NCBI RefSeq assembly: GCF_042670205.1
Contig: NZ_JBHUWD010000001.1
Coordinates: 62,001 to 126,000, forward strand
Length of the DNA stretch: 64,000 bases
Source of the DNA: Luteimicrobium sp042670205
GTDB taxonomy: Bacteria > Actinomycetota > Actinomycetes > Actinomycetales > Cellulomonadaceae
Direction: 5' to 3'
The translations under genes and the position numbers were made by a program. Positions 23,231 to 31,767 of the stretch are shown piece by piece (position 1 is the stretch's first letter; the number at the start of each line of letters is the position of its first letter). Under the pieces are notes generated by a model, which was not told the origin of the DNA, did not search any database, and was given only the letters and a program-made list of their open reading frames with translations.

Positions 23231-24441
23231 GCACGGCGGCCGTCGTCGGCGGGGGCCCAGCGGGCCTGGTCGCAGCCGAGCTGCTCGCCCGGGCGGGCGT
23301 GACCGTGACGGTGTTCGACCGGATGCCTTCGGTCCCCCGCAAGTTCCTCCTGGCAGGTCACGGCGGCCTGAACATCACCCACAGCGAGGACCGTGACGCC
23401 TTCTTGCGGCGGTACGGGCGCTCGGCCGACGTGCTGGCACCGATGCTCGACCGGTTCGGTCCGGCGGACCTGCGCGCGTGGTGCGACGGGCTGGGCGAGC
23501 CGACGTTCGTCGGGACCAGCGGGCGGGTGTTCCCTCGATCGTTCCGGGCGAACCCGCTGGTCCGGGCGTGGCTCGCGCGACTGGACGAGCTCGGTGTGCG
23601 GATCGAACGGCGACACCGCTGGACGGGTTGGGCCCAGGACGGTGGGCTGCTCTTCGCGGAGGACGGCGGCGCGGAGCGCACGATCACGTCCGACGCCGTG
23701 GTCTTCGCACTCGGGGGCGCCTCGTGGCCGCAGCTCGGCTCGGACGGCGAGTGGGTCGTCCCGTTCGCCGAACGCGACGTCACCGTCGCGCCCCTGCTGC
23801 CCGCCAACGTCGGCCTCCGCGTCGCGTGGAGCGAGATCTTCGCCGACCGCTTCGCCGGCACCCCGCTGAAGAACGTCGCACTGACCGTCCGAGGGACCGG
23901 CGTCCCGGCGGCCCGCGGTGACGCGATGACCACACGGACGGGGATCGAGGGCGGGCCCGTCTACGCGATCGGGGCCGCGATCCACGACGCCCTCGCACGC
24001 GGGCGGTGCGTCCTCGAGATCGACCTGCGACCCGACCTGAGCGTCGACGAGCTCACCGTGAGGCTGCGACGGCGGCGCCCGAAGGACTCCGTCGCCAACT
24101 GGTTGCGCCGCTCGGTCGGTCTTGACGCCGTCGCCGTCGCGCTCCTGCGCGAGACGGGCAGCCTCCCGAGCGAACCCGAGGCGATGGCCGACCTCATCAC
24201 CTCCGTGCCCGTCCAGGTCGACGCGACCATGCCCATCGAGCGCGCGATCTCCACCGCGGGCGGGATCGCTTGGTCGGAGGTCGACGACACGCTCATGCTG
24301 CGGCGGATCCCGGGCACCTTCGTCGCGGGCGAGATGCTCGACTGGCAGGCGCCGACGGGCGGCTACCTGCTGCAGGCGTCGTTCAGCACCGGCGTGGTCG
24401 CGGCGCAGGGGGCGCTGGCCTGGCTCGACAGCGCTCGGTAG
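23227..24441 (+). CDS. NAD(P)/FAD-dependent oxidoreductase, HI0933/BaiN-like (TIGR03862 type)
   Basis: A 404-residue flavoprotein. The FAD-binding Rossmann motif VVGGGPAGLVAAE is at residues 6-18, followed by the HI0933 signature KFLLAGHGGLNITHSE. FALGGASWPQLGSDG is the second dinucleotide-site motif, and GEMLDWQAPTGGYLLQASFSTG is the conserved C-terminal FAD-contacting segment. The physiological substrate of this family is uncertain. ATG 23227 is chosen from the ATGA overlap with the upstream 13-codon ORF and from the position of the Rossmann motif. Confidence 0.92.
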   Translation: MSTAAVVGGGPAGLVAAELLARAGVTVTVFDRMPSVPRKFLLAGHGGLNITHSEDRDAFLRRYGRSADVLAPMLDRFGPADLRAWCDGLGEPTFVGTSGRVFPRSFRANPLVRAWLARLDELGVRIERRHRWTGWAQDGGLLFAEDGGAERTITSDAVVFALGGASWPQLGSDGEWVVPFAERDVTVAPLLPANVGLRVAWSEIFADRFAGTPLKNVALTVRGTGVPAARGDAMTTRTGIEGGPVYAIGAAIHDALARGRCVLEIDLRPDLSVDELTVRLRRRRPKDSVANWLRRSVGLDAVAVALLRETGSLPSEPEAMADLITSVPVQVDATMPIERAISTAGGIAWSEVDDTLMLRRIPGTFVAGEMLDWQAPTGGYLLQASFSTGVVAAQGALAWLDSAR

Positions 24442-24515
24442 CCGGCCGGACGGTCCATCGGTCGCGACCGTCGAGCGTTCGCCGCCCCGCTCCAGCCACC
24501 TGAGCTCACGAGCGT

Positions 24516-25199
24516 CTAGCGCTCCGTGCCGAGCTCGCTCGCTGCACGCAGGATCCATTTCCGGAACTCGACGGCGAAGTGCTCCAGGTGCTGGTCGATC
24601 ACACCGGGCGAGCACGTCGCCGGCAGGGTCACGGACAACCGGGCGGTGAAGCCGTCGGGCTCGTCCTCGAAGGCGTTAGCGATCGATCCGATGACCGTCC
24701 CGTCGGCGAGGAGCATGTGTGACCGGCGAGCAGACGGGGCGCCCGCACCAGGAAGCTCCTGCTGGCGGGTGCGGCTGTCGTCCCAGGGGCGCATGAAGAA
24801 CGAGCACACGTACTCGTCGAGGGTCTCGACGATGTTCACGTCCTTCCCCGGCTCGGCGTGGATCGACCAGTGCTCCGGGTGACCGGCGAGCATCACGTCC
24901 TCGCGTGCGAACGCAGCCCCGAGCCAGGCGCCGAACTCTGCCGAGGTGATCCCGCGCGCGCGGAGGGTGGTCGTGCCCGTTGCCTCCTCACCGGCCGACC
25001 GGTCCAGGTGTCCGCGGAGGAACGCCTCGCCGGCCGCGATCTCCTCGTCCAGCAGCTCCAGCAGCCGTTCCCGCCCCAGCTTGCGCTTGAGGAGCTCCAG
25101 CGCCCGGCGGGCGGAGAACAGCTCGAACTCGTCGATGGTCGAGTCGGTCTCCTCGCCCGCCAGGCGGACGGTCGGTGTGGTCGTCACGTCGGTCCTCAC
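24516..25199 (-). CDS. Hypothetical protein coupled to an Abi_2 remnant
   Basis: A 227-residue soluble protein that I do not recognise. The N-terminus is acidic and helical (TIDEFELFSARRALELLKRKLGRERLLELLDEE); the middle contains AGHPEHWSIHAEPGKDVNIVETL and the C-terminus a helix with WILRAASELG. No membrane segment or catalytic motif is visible. The start is a GTG at 25199 that overlaps the stop of the upstream Abi_2-like ORF by 4 bp, so the two were probably one translation unit. Confidence 0.62.
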   Translation of the reverse strand: MRTDVTTTPTVRLAGEETDSTIDEFELFSARRALELLKRKLGRERLLELLDEEIAAGEAFLRGHLDRSAGEEATGTTTLRARGITSAEFGAWLGAAFAREDVMLAGHPEHWSIHAEPGKDVNIVETLDEYVCSFFMRPWDDSRTRQQELPGAGAPSARRSHMLLADGTVIGSIANAFEDEPDGFTARLSVTLPATCSPGVIDQHLEHFAVEFRKWILRAASELGTER

Positions 25200-25522
25200 T
25201 TCTCACGGACCGGGAGCTGCAGGTACGAGGGGTGGTCGCCGCCCGTGTGGACGACGTGCGTCCCGGCGTTCGCCCCCACGTACTCGCGGATGGCCGGCAT
25301 GAGCGTGCCGAGCAGGTTCGGCGTGATGGTGTGTACGCGGATGAACAGGCGCCCGTGGTGAGCGCAGGTGTTCCGCACGAGGTTCAGCGCCTTCAGCCAA
25401 CTTGTCAGTTGCGGAGCGAGGAGCCCGCACGCGTCGGCAACGGCATCCTGGACGTGCGGTGAGGCGAACCCGTAGAGATAGCTCAGGGCTCCCCAGTCGA
25501 GAAGCTGCTGCGCGTCATCCAT
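25196..25522 (-). pseudogene. Truncated Abi_2 (AbiD/AbiF-like) abortive-infection protein
   Basis: A 108-residue ORF corresponding to the C-terminal third of Abi_2 proteins, which are usually around 300 residues. The match is LLDWGALSYLYGFASP, then SWLKALNLVRNTCAHHGRLF, the RNxCAHxxRLF signature of the HEPN-like Abi_2/AbiF family (RxxxxH-type RNase centre). The N-terminal ~180 residues are missing, and no reading frame upstream on the minus strand restores them. It is therefore probably a remnant, although the catalytic-looking motif survives. Confidence 0.7.
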
Positions 25523-25754
25523 ACCCTCGTGTCTCGTCGAGATTCCGCTGTGTCGCCCGTCGTCGTCTGCGCCAGAGCGACCCGACGCGGTGCATGCGTG
25601 CTGAGAGGCGCACGCCTTTCCCGGCGCCCCGCAGGCAGCCTTTCACCCACCTGTGGCCGGACTGAGGGGAAGATGCGCGATATGGTGCTCGGCTGGCGTC
25701 GAGCGCGCCACGCCGAGGGTTGCCTCGTGTCTGCACAAGGAGATCGGTTCATCA

Positions 25755-26114
25755 GTGCCCACTGAGACGCACCCCGAGCTGGGTGACGTGTATATGGCGT
25801 CCCCAGTGACGACACCTTTCGGAGACGCGCACGGGGAGAACGCCCGGCCAGTGGGCGTTACCGAGATCAGCAAGCGAGTCGTCAGCACGCTGACGCGCAC
25901 GACGCACCCCGCGCGGGACTGCCGCAAGCTCGAGTCGCCCGCGAACCCTCGCCTTGGCCTCGTCCTGGGCTGGTGGACCGACCACAAGCCTCGCCCGATC
26001 CCACGGCGGTGGTTCGATACTGACGAGTGTCGGTTCCGCGGCCCGCTTGACGACAACGAGCGTGAGGAGCTCCTGCGGTTTTGGCAGACGACGAAGATGC
26101 TGGGGCGAGCGTGA
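25755..26114 (+). CDS. Hypothetical 119-residue protein, first gene of the IrrE operon
   Basis: Starts at GTG 25755 (VPTETHPELGDVYMASP); AAGGAGA lies 11 nt upstream, a rather long gap. The pattern HPELGDVYMA ... RPVGVTEIS ... VSTLTRTTHP vaguely recalls the N-terminal strands of MazF/PemK-like barrels, and the C-terminal half has RWFDTDECRFRGPLDDNEREELLRFW. This resemblance is weak and only suggestive. The stop overlaps the next start (GTGA at 26111), so the three genes form one translationally coupled unit. GC content is lower than in the core genes. Confidence 0.55.
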   Translation: MPTETHPELGDVYMASPVTTPFGDAHGENARPVGVTEISKRVVSTLTRTTHPARDCRKLESPANPRLGLVLGWWTDHKPRPIPRRWFDTDECRFRGPLDDNEREELLRFWQTTKMLGRA

Positions 26115-26983
26115 CGAATCTCCTCGACGCGCTCGGCGGTGACCTGACCCTCCCCGAGACGTACTCGACTCCCGAGCCCGCTCCCGGCCAGCTCTGGCTG
26201 GTCGGCTACGACGGACGCACCCTGGGCGTCGTGCTCGTTGTCGCGGCCCGCGGGCGCACGGTGCTGGCGTGGCCGGTGACCGCCGCCAACGCTGCCGCGT
26301 CCGCCCCGTCGTTCCCGTGGACGCTCGGTACGCAGGAAGTCGTCATCTGGCCCGAGGCCGAGTTTGGGCTCTCCCTTGTGACCCTCGACCGGTGTTTTGG
26401 CGCGGGCCCGGACTCCCGGACCCTGCGACTCATTTCGGCGGCCGTGAGCGACGACGAGGTTCTTCCGATCCTTGCGTACCCCCCTGGCGACGACGAGGCA
26501 AACCTCGATGCGCTCGACGCCGTGTGCCGTCAGGCGTGGAGCCTGGCAGACCTTGAGTGGCCGCGTGTGGTTCCCGACGAAGCTGTACTTGACCCCCAGA
26601 CGCTCGAGGCCGCCGGCGTCACGCCGACCGACCTACGCGAGGAGCTTGCACTGCCTCCCGGTCGTGCGATCGAACTGGCGTCGGCCGGACTCTCGCCCAA
26701 CGACGAGGAGTTCGCTCAACTCGTCGACTGGCTCCCCCGCCGCGGCGCGGAGCATGCGCTCGTCCCGGCGTTTGGGCCGGAGGTCGACGAGATGAGCTCA
26801 CCGACGTTCAAGGCGCGCATCGCCCGGGTTGCCGCGTTCCGGAGTCTCGACGAGTCCGGCGCCCGCGATCTGGTTCTCGCCAAGGCGCGCCGCGCCGCCC
26901 GCCAAGAGACCGGCACCGCGCGGGCCATGACCCGGGCACGGATCACGCACGCCATCGACGAACTGCTCGAGGAAGAGCCGTGA
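26111..26983 (+). CDS. Hypothetical 290-residue protein with a possible degenerate HTH, middle gene of the IrrE operon
   Basis: GTG start overlapping the previous stop by 4 bp. An N-terminal beta-rich stretch (APGQLWLVGYDGRTLGVVLV) is followed by a segment near residues 185-225, LREELALPPGRAIELASAG then LSPNDEEFAQLVDWL. That segment looks like a degenerate XRE-type helix-turn-helix. The C-terminus is a basic helical region (LAKARRAARQETGTARAMTR) ending in LLEEEP. If the HTH is real, it would be the regulator or substrate of the IrrE-type protease encoded next. The function is unproven. Confidence 0.6.
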   Translation: MTNLLDALGGDLTLPETYSTPEPAPGQLWLVGYDGRTLGVVLVVAARGRTVLAWPVTAANAAASAPSFPWTLGTQEVVIWPEAEFGLSLVTLDRCFGAGPDSRTLRLISAAVSDDEVLPILAYPPGDDEANLDALDAVCRQAWSLADLEWPRVVPDEAVLDPQTLEAAGVTPTDLREELALPPGRAIELASAGLSPNDEEFAQLVDWLPRRGAEHALVPAFGPEVDEMSSPTFKARIARVAAFRSLDESGARDLVLAKARRAARQETGTARAMTRARITHAIDELLEEEP

Positions 26984-28026
26984 CACTGCCGGGCGATCGC
27001 GACCTTGCTTGGTGGCTCAGCCGCGACGGCCAAACCACAGCAGCCGAGCACTTCGCCAACCTGTTCCGCCACCGATACCCCGCCGCGGCACTGACGGCAC
27101 CGGAGTCGCCGTTCGATGCAGGCGAACTCCTGGACGACGTCGAGGTGGCCTGGACCGACACGAGGCCACCGGGCGCATGTTCGCTCGGTGGCACCTACGA
27201 CCCCGAGCTGAACCCGCCGCGGCTGCGGATCGCGGTCTCCAGCAGCGGACGGCGCGACGGCTTCACCCTCCTGCACGAGGTGTGCCACCACCTCATGTAC
27301 ACCGACCCCGCCTGGTCGCTCACGGTCCTGCCTGGCATCCCGGCCGACAAGCGGCACATGCTTGCCGAGATGGTGGCGAACAGCTTCGCTGCTGGGATCC
27401 TGCTCCCCGCCGCGACGGTGAACCCCACCTTCGCCGGCGGCGTCACGGCTGCCGCGATCCGCGCGCTGTGCGAGGGGTCCGAGGCGTCCGCCACCGCGTG
27501 CTGTGTGCGGGCACTGCACGCGCCCGGTGACCGGCTCGTCCTGTTCACGGACCTCGACGGGAAGCCTTGGTACTCGGGCTCCACGGGAATCCCGTACAAC
27601 CCGGGAAAGCGCATCACCCAGCCGTCCGTCGCGCGCGCGGTCGCGGCAGCGCAGGACAGCGCGAGCGGCACTGCCCGGATCGTGGGAGCCGAAGGGATCA
27701 GGTACTCCACGGGAACTACGGACACCGACGTCGTCGTCGACGTTGCACTCCGGGGCGGTGGCGTGTTCGTCGTCGTCACCCGTGCACCTCATGACGACCG
27801 GCTCCGGGCAGCGGGACAGTCCGGCGAGGTGGAGTGCCCGCAGTGCGACGCCACCTTCACGGTCGCCGACGCCGTGCGCCAGTGCCAAACCTGCGGGTTG
27901 TGGGCGTGTCCGGAGTGCGGCGGTTGCGAGTGCGAGCAGGCCAGCGTCGTCTGCGAGCTCTGCTTCCTCACCCTGCCCGACGCGCTCGCACGAGCGGGTG
28001 CCACACGCCACGACGAGTGCCCCTGA
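26980..28026 (+). CDS. ImmA/IrrE family metallopeptidase with C-terminal zinc-ribbon tail
   Basis: A 348-residue protein. The zinc protease motif HEVCHH is at residues 99-104 and the third ligand lies in HMLAEMVANSFAAGILLP (Glu130), the classic ImmA/IrrE (DUF955) layout. The C-terminal ~65 residues carry CPQC (286-289), CQTC (302-305), CPEC (310-313) and CELC (325-328), probably two zinc ribbons, which is unusual for the family. IrrE/ImmA proteases cleave a partner XRE-type repressor (DdrO, ImmR). The partner here is probably the gene just upstream (4-bp overlap). Confidence 0.82.
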   Translation: MTLPGDRDLAWWLSRDGQTTAAEHFANLFRHRYPAAALTAPESPFDAGELLDDVEVAWTDTRPPGACSLGGTYDPELNPPRLRIAVSSSGRRDGFTLLHEVCHHLMYTDPAWSLTVLPGIPADKRHMLAEMVANSFAAGILLPAATVNPTFAGGVTAAAIRALCEGSEASATACCVRALHAPGDRLVLFTDLDGKPWYSGSTGIPYNPGKRITQPSVARAVAAAQDSASGTARIVGAEGIRYSTGTTDTDVVVDVALRGGGVFVVVTRAPHDDRLRAAGQSGEVECPQCDATFTVADAVRQCQTCGLWACPECGGCECEQASVVCELCFLTLPDALARAGATRHDECP

Positions 28027-28175
28027 TCCCATCGATCGGCGAGCGTCACGTCGCATCCCCGACACGACCAGCGGCACCGCGGCGCCCGCCGACGAACGTG
28101 TCCCGAACCCGCTCCTGACGACGCACGCAGCACAACTGGTGACGCGGCCACCGGCGCACCAGGAGTGACGTCCAG

Positions 28176-29447
28176 TCAGACGAGGTGGTCGCCCCGGGGG
28201 GCACGCGAAATCACGAGGTTGTAGTCCCCTTGTTCCGTACGCTCGATGCTCACGAACTGGCCGATGTAGTTCGTCGCTCTGAGCGCCTTGCCGAGAACGC
28301 CCCAATGCAGGACCGTCGGGACATTGCCCTGTCCGGAGATGCGGTTCGGGTCATGACTGAGTCGCAGATGCTGAACACCGAGATCCTCGCCGTCGATCCA
28401 CGTGTGGAAGCCCACGACGACCTCTTGCTCCGTGAGCTTCCCATCAGTGGGAGTCCAGGGCAGGCCGCCAAAGAAGTCGTCACGGAAGTAGACCTTGTGA
28501 TCCACCGGCATCGTCTCCATGCTCAGCCGGAGGTTGCCCGTCGGGTTCGTGTTGACCGACTTCACCTGCTGTGCGGCGGTGCTGTCCAGCTGCTTCACCC
28601 AGCGACGCTGGACATGATCCAGAGGCAGCGCGGGGTCGCTACCGAGGACTGGTGGCCGCACACCGGTCGATCCAGCCGCCGCACCCGTCGTGCTCGTCGC
28701 CTTCGTAGCTGGCGCGGACGGGGCGGCAGAGAACTTGGCGTGCTGCTTCGGAAGTTTACGCAGTCCTGCCCGAACGGACTTGAATAGACCACTAATCGTC
28801 GCCGCAATCGCACTGTCGTTGTCCTCAGGCGTGTCCGACCTACTCTTCTGGAAGCGTCTGGCGCGAGACTCCGAACCGAGCTGGATGTCAGTGCTCTTCC
28901 CTAGCTTGTCGATCAGGTCTGCGGTCAGCGCAACGCATGAGCCCTCTTCGCTGATCAGCGAGTCAAACCATTCGGAGACACTGTCGGTGACGTCGTCGCC
29001 CTCACCCGCGTCCCAGTCCACCCACAGAGACGCCTCGTAGTTCCATGCGAGCCCGCCGGCCGTGAGGTTGCTGGATCCAACCATCAGCGACCTCGGACCG
29101 GACGATGTCGCGAGATAGACCTTCGGGTGGAACGTGCGACCTGGGTCGTGGAAGACATAGGCCTGGTCGGCGAGCTCCAAGGCGATCTCGAGGCCTTCCT
29201 TCGTAGCGCCGCCCTCGCTCACCCCCACGATCAGGATGACCTTGCCGCCCTTGCCCCGGAACTCCGTCAGTGCATCCCAGATCCGTCCAAGTCCGGACCG
29301 CTTCGCCCATGCGACGGCGATCTTGAGCTCGTCGAACCCGCCGCTCGTCGCGTGCTCGATGAAGTCCAGGAGGTTCGGGCGCGCGGCGAAGGGCTGGCCG
29401 ACGAAGCGGGTTTTCACACTGATCAGGATTCCACAGAGTGTCGGCAT
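28176..29447 (-). CDS. PLD-superfamily restriction endonuclease (NgoFVII/BfiI-like)
   Basis: A 423-residue protein. The N-terminal phospholipase-D nuclease domain has His107-Pro-Lys109 (FHPKVYLA), GSSNLTAGG at 124-132 and Glu138 (YEASLWVD): one HxK motif, as in metal-independent BfiI/NgoFVII enzymes that form the active site by dimerisation. A linker rich in Ala, Ser and Thr (~235-265) leads to a C-terminal domain with NPTGNLRLSM and GGLPWTPT, consistent with the B3-like DNA-binding domain of this group. The divergent gene is a DNA methylase, which supports a restriction role. ATG 29447. Confidence 0.83.
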   Translation of the reverse strand: MPTLCGILISVKTRFVGQPFAARPNLLDFIEHATSGGFDELKIAVAWAKRSGLGRIWDALTEFRGKGGKVILIVGVSEGGATKEGLEIALELADQAYVFHDPGRTFHPKVYLATSSGPRSLMVGSSNLTAGGLAWNYEASLWVDWDAGEGDDVTDSVSEWFDSLISEEGSCVALTADLIDKLGKSTDIQLGSESRARRFQKSRSDTPEDNDSAIAATISGLFKSVRAGLRKLPKQHAKFSAAPSAPATKATSTTGAAAGSTGVRPPVLGSDPALPLDHVQRRWVKQLDSTAAQQVKSVNTNPTGNLRLSMETMPVDHKVYFRDDFFGGLPWTPTDGKLTEQEVVVGFHTWIDGEDLGVQHLRLSHDPNRISGQGNVPTVLHWGVLGKALRATNYIGQFVSIERTEQGDYNLVISRAPRGDHLV

Positions 29448-29466
29448 GACCCGGCGAACCAGTACG

Positions 29467-29491
29467 GTAAAGTTTACTTCAGCTACTGAAG
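29467..29491. promoter_or_regulatory. Two overlapping palindromes controlling the restriction-modification pair
   Basis: GTAAAGTTTAC (29467-29477) is an 11-bp palindrome, and CTTCAG-CTA-CTGAAG (29477-29491) is a perfect inverted repeat sharing one base with it. Both lie in the 57 bp between the divergent nuclease and methylase starts, upstream of the methylase ribosome-binding site GGGAGGA (29493-29499). They could bind the methylase itself, a regulator, or set promoter choice. Confidence 0.6.
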
Positions 29492-29504
29492 CGGGAGGAC
29501 CGGG

Positions 29505-31139
29505 TTGCGCACTCGATTGGAAGTCGGCGACAACAAGCTGCGTGGTGGGTTCTACTCACCAGACCTGCTCGTAGACCTTTGCATCGAACGTTCGCTGACG
29601 ATGCTCAACGGACGAACCGACTTGCAGGTGCTCGAGCCGTGTGCCGGCGAAGGCGCCTTCCTTTACGGCATCGAACGCAGTCAACTCGCGGGCCGGGTGC
29701 AGCACGTCGAGGCTGTCGAAATCCTCGAAGGCGAGGCACAGAAGGCCGCGAACTCACTGGGGGCGCTCGGCCTGCCGGGCCGTGTCGTGCACGACAACGT
29801 ACTGCGTTGGGCGCAAGGGCACGGCGCGGAGTACGACCTGGTGCTCGCCAACCCGCCCTACGTGCGGTTCCAGTTCATCTCGGAGGAGGACAAGCAGCGC
29901 GCGAAGGCCATCAGCACCCAGCTGGGGACGGCGGGCAGTTCCGTCTCGAACCTGTGGATCCCTGTGTTCCTGCTATCCCTCGCGAGGCTTCGCGACGGCG
30001 GCGTCTTCTCGGTCATCCTGCCCACCGAGTTCCTCACCGGCATCTCAGCGAATGCCGTGCGCAACTGGCTCCTAATGAACGCCACGGATCTGACGATCGA
30101 CCTATTCGAGCCCGGGTCGTTCCCCGCGGTCTTGCAGGAGGTTCTGGTTCTCAGCGGAAGGATCTCGGCTCGAGCTGCTGCGGGGCCTTCGAGGGTCGAG
30201 TTCTACGATCACAACGGCGGCACGCGCTCCTGGTCCCACATGGTCTCGCCCGGCGAGGGCACGTGGACTAACTACCTCCTAACGCCCGACCAGAACAGCG
30301 CTCTGACCGCCGCGCGCTCGATCTTCGAGGTGAGGCCGCTGAGCAGCGTCGCACGGTTCAGCGTCTCGACGGTGACCGGTGCCAACGGCTACTTCTCCGT
30401 GAACTCCGACCTGCTCGAGGAGCATGCGCTCTGGCCGTGGGCGCTTCCGCTTCTGCCCCGATCGCGTCACGCTCAAGGCCTGGTCTACACGGAGGCGGAG
30501 CAGAAGGCTCTCGCCAACACTGACCAGCCCGCGTGGCTGCTCAGTTTCTCGGCGGACAAGCCGTCGCCCGAGTCGTCGTCGAAGGCCATGCAGTACCTCG
30601 TACAGGGCGTCGAGCAGGGCATCGACCAACGCTTCAAGTGCCGGGTCCGAAGTCCGTGGTATCGCGTACCTGTCGTCCCGGCTGGAAGGCTCCTGCTGTC
30701 GAAGCGCTCGAACCGCTACCCCCGTGTGATCTCCAACCACGCGGGGGTCGTTACGACAGACACGATCTATAAGGGGCAGCTCGTGCCGGGGGCGCCCGTC
30801 AGCGCCGATGACTTCACCGCCGTCTTTCACAACTCGCTCACGATGCTTTCGGCCGAGGTCGAGGGTCGCAGCTTCGGCGGCGGGGTGCTCGAACTCGTGC
30901 CGACCGAAGTCAATAGGCTTCGCGTGCCAGTCGTTCAGGGCGCTGGCTCCGAGCTCGCGCGGCTGGACGAGATCACGCGGAAGTCCGATAACCCGGAGGC
31001 GCTGATCGAGGCGACCGACGAGACCTTGAGCCGGCTGCTCCCGGCGCTCGACGCGCAAACAATGAGCGCGCTGAGCGATGCGCGGCATGCGCTGATGGAG
31101 CGCCGGCTCCAGCGGACGCACTCGAAGTTCTACAACTGA
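29505..31139 (+). CDS. N6-adenine DNA methyltransferase
   Basis: A 544-residue methylase. SAM motif I VLEPCAGEG is at residues 42-50 and the catalytic NPPY at 116-119, followed by VRFQF; this order is the gamma-type N6-adenine group (TaqI/Eco57I-like). The C-terminal ~250 residues, with RFSVSTVTGANGYFSV and RVISNHAGVVTTDTIY, resemble the TaqI_C target-recognition region. The start is a TTG at 29505 with GGGAGGA 6 nt upstream; a weak start may limit its level. It modifies the same site that the divergent PLD nuclease should cut. Confidence 0.88.
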   Translation: MRTRLEVGDNKLRGGFYSPDLLVDLCIERSLTMLNGRTDLQVLEPCAGEGAFLYGIERSQLAGRVQHVEAVEILEGEAQKAANSLGALGLPGRVVHDNVLRWAQGHGAEYDLVLANPPYVRFQFISEEDKQRAKAISTQLGTAGSSVSNLWIPVFLLSLARLRDGGVFSVILPTEFLTGISANAVRNWLLMNATDLTIDLFEPGSFPAVLQEVLVLSGRISARAAAGPSRVEFYDHNGGTRSWSHMVSPGEGTWTNYLLTPDQNSALTAARSIFEVRPLSSVARFSVSTVTGANGYFSVNSDLLEEHALWPWALPLLPRSRHAQGLVYTEAEQKALANTDQPAWLLSFSADKPSPESSSKAMQYLVQGVEQGIDQRFKCRVRSPWYRVPVVPAGRLLLSKRSNRYPRVISNHAGVVTTDTIYKGQLVPGAPVSADDFTAVFHNSLTMLSAEVEGRSFGGGVLELVPTEVNRLRVPVVQGAGSELARLDEITRKSDNPEALIEATDETLSRLLPALDAQTMSALSDARHALMERRLQRTHSKFYN

Positions 31140-31212
31140 TCCGATACGAGGCGCAATAAGCCCAACCCCGAGCGCAAGCTCCCCCATCTCATGCTGGCGC
31201 CTCCGCAATGGG

Positions 31213-31230
31213 GCGCCCTCGGGAGGGCGC
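31213..31230. terminator. Hairpin downstream of the methylase
   Basis: GCGCCCTC-GG-GAGGGCGC, a perfect 8-bp stem 74 bp after the methylase stop. It has no T-tract. It may still end transcription in this high-GC genome. Confidence 0.45.
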
Positions 31231-31240
31231 TTGGGCGCCT

Positions 31241-31261
31241 CGTGACTCGTGACTCGTGACT
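31241..31261. repeat. Three tandem CGTGACT units in the 325-bp gap after the methylase
   Basis: Three exact 7-bp copies of CGTGACT. The surrounding gap 31140-31464 holds the hairpin at 31213 and these repeats; I see no gene or tRNA in the remainder, and the sequence looks like island-border filler. Confidence 0.6.
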
Positions 31262-31464
31262 CGCACCATAGACGGACCCTTGCCGGGTCACAGGGCACGG
31301 TGTATCCCATGTGGACAGCGCGCCGCGTTCCTCGGTCGCCGCAGGCAGACTCTCTTGCTACTGCAGGCTCGGAACGGGTGACCCAGCGCTTCTAGGCGAG
31401 CGAGTCCTCGGCGCTGAGCGACGGGGCGCTTCATGTTCCGCACCTCGAACACAACGGCTCCCGA

Positions 31465-31767
31465 TCACGGTGCGCCGAGAGCGTTAAGCAGATCGCGTAG
31501 CACGATCGTGAGTTCGTTGTACGCGTGGAGCGTGAAGAGCGGTGTCATCTCGTCGGGTCTCGTGTCGTCGAACGCGTCGAGCAGGCCGACTGCTTCGGTG
31601 ATCGCTTCGAGCAGGGACATCGGTGCGTCCGGCTTGGCCACGACGAGGTACGCGCCGGTGGGCTGCCCGAGCCGGGTGATCGGTATGTGCCCGCCGCGGG
31701 CTCTGAGGTCGTGGACGGTGTCTTGGGCGAGGCGTCCGAGGTTGGCGATCTCGATGTAGGCGGTCAT
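31465..31767 (-). CDS. Hypothetical 100-residue protein downstream of a WhiB-like gene
   Basis: Starts MTAYIEIANLGRLAQD and contains ITRLGQPTGAYLVVAKPDAP. No membrane segment. The pattern of a short strand-helix-strand followed by acidic helices (EAITEAVGLLDAFDD) does not match a family I know. ATG 31767 overlaps the stop of the WhiB-like gene by 4 bp, so the two are coupled. The second half ends in NELTIVLRDLLNALG. Confidence 0.65.
   Translation of the reverse strand: MTAYIEIANLGRLAQDTVHDLRARGGHIPITRLGQPTGAYLVVAKPDAPMSLLEAITEAVGLLDAFDDTRPDEMTPLFTLHAYNELTIVLRDLLNALGAP

Noticed and set aside
30279..31310. 343-codon frame antisense to the methylase
   Set aside because: Arg/Leu/Gly-rich shadow of the real methylase frame, with no family motif.
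31140..31464. tRNA gene or attachment site at the island border
   Set aside because: No cloverleaf, T-loop consensus or matching direct repeat at the other border was found by eye.
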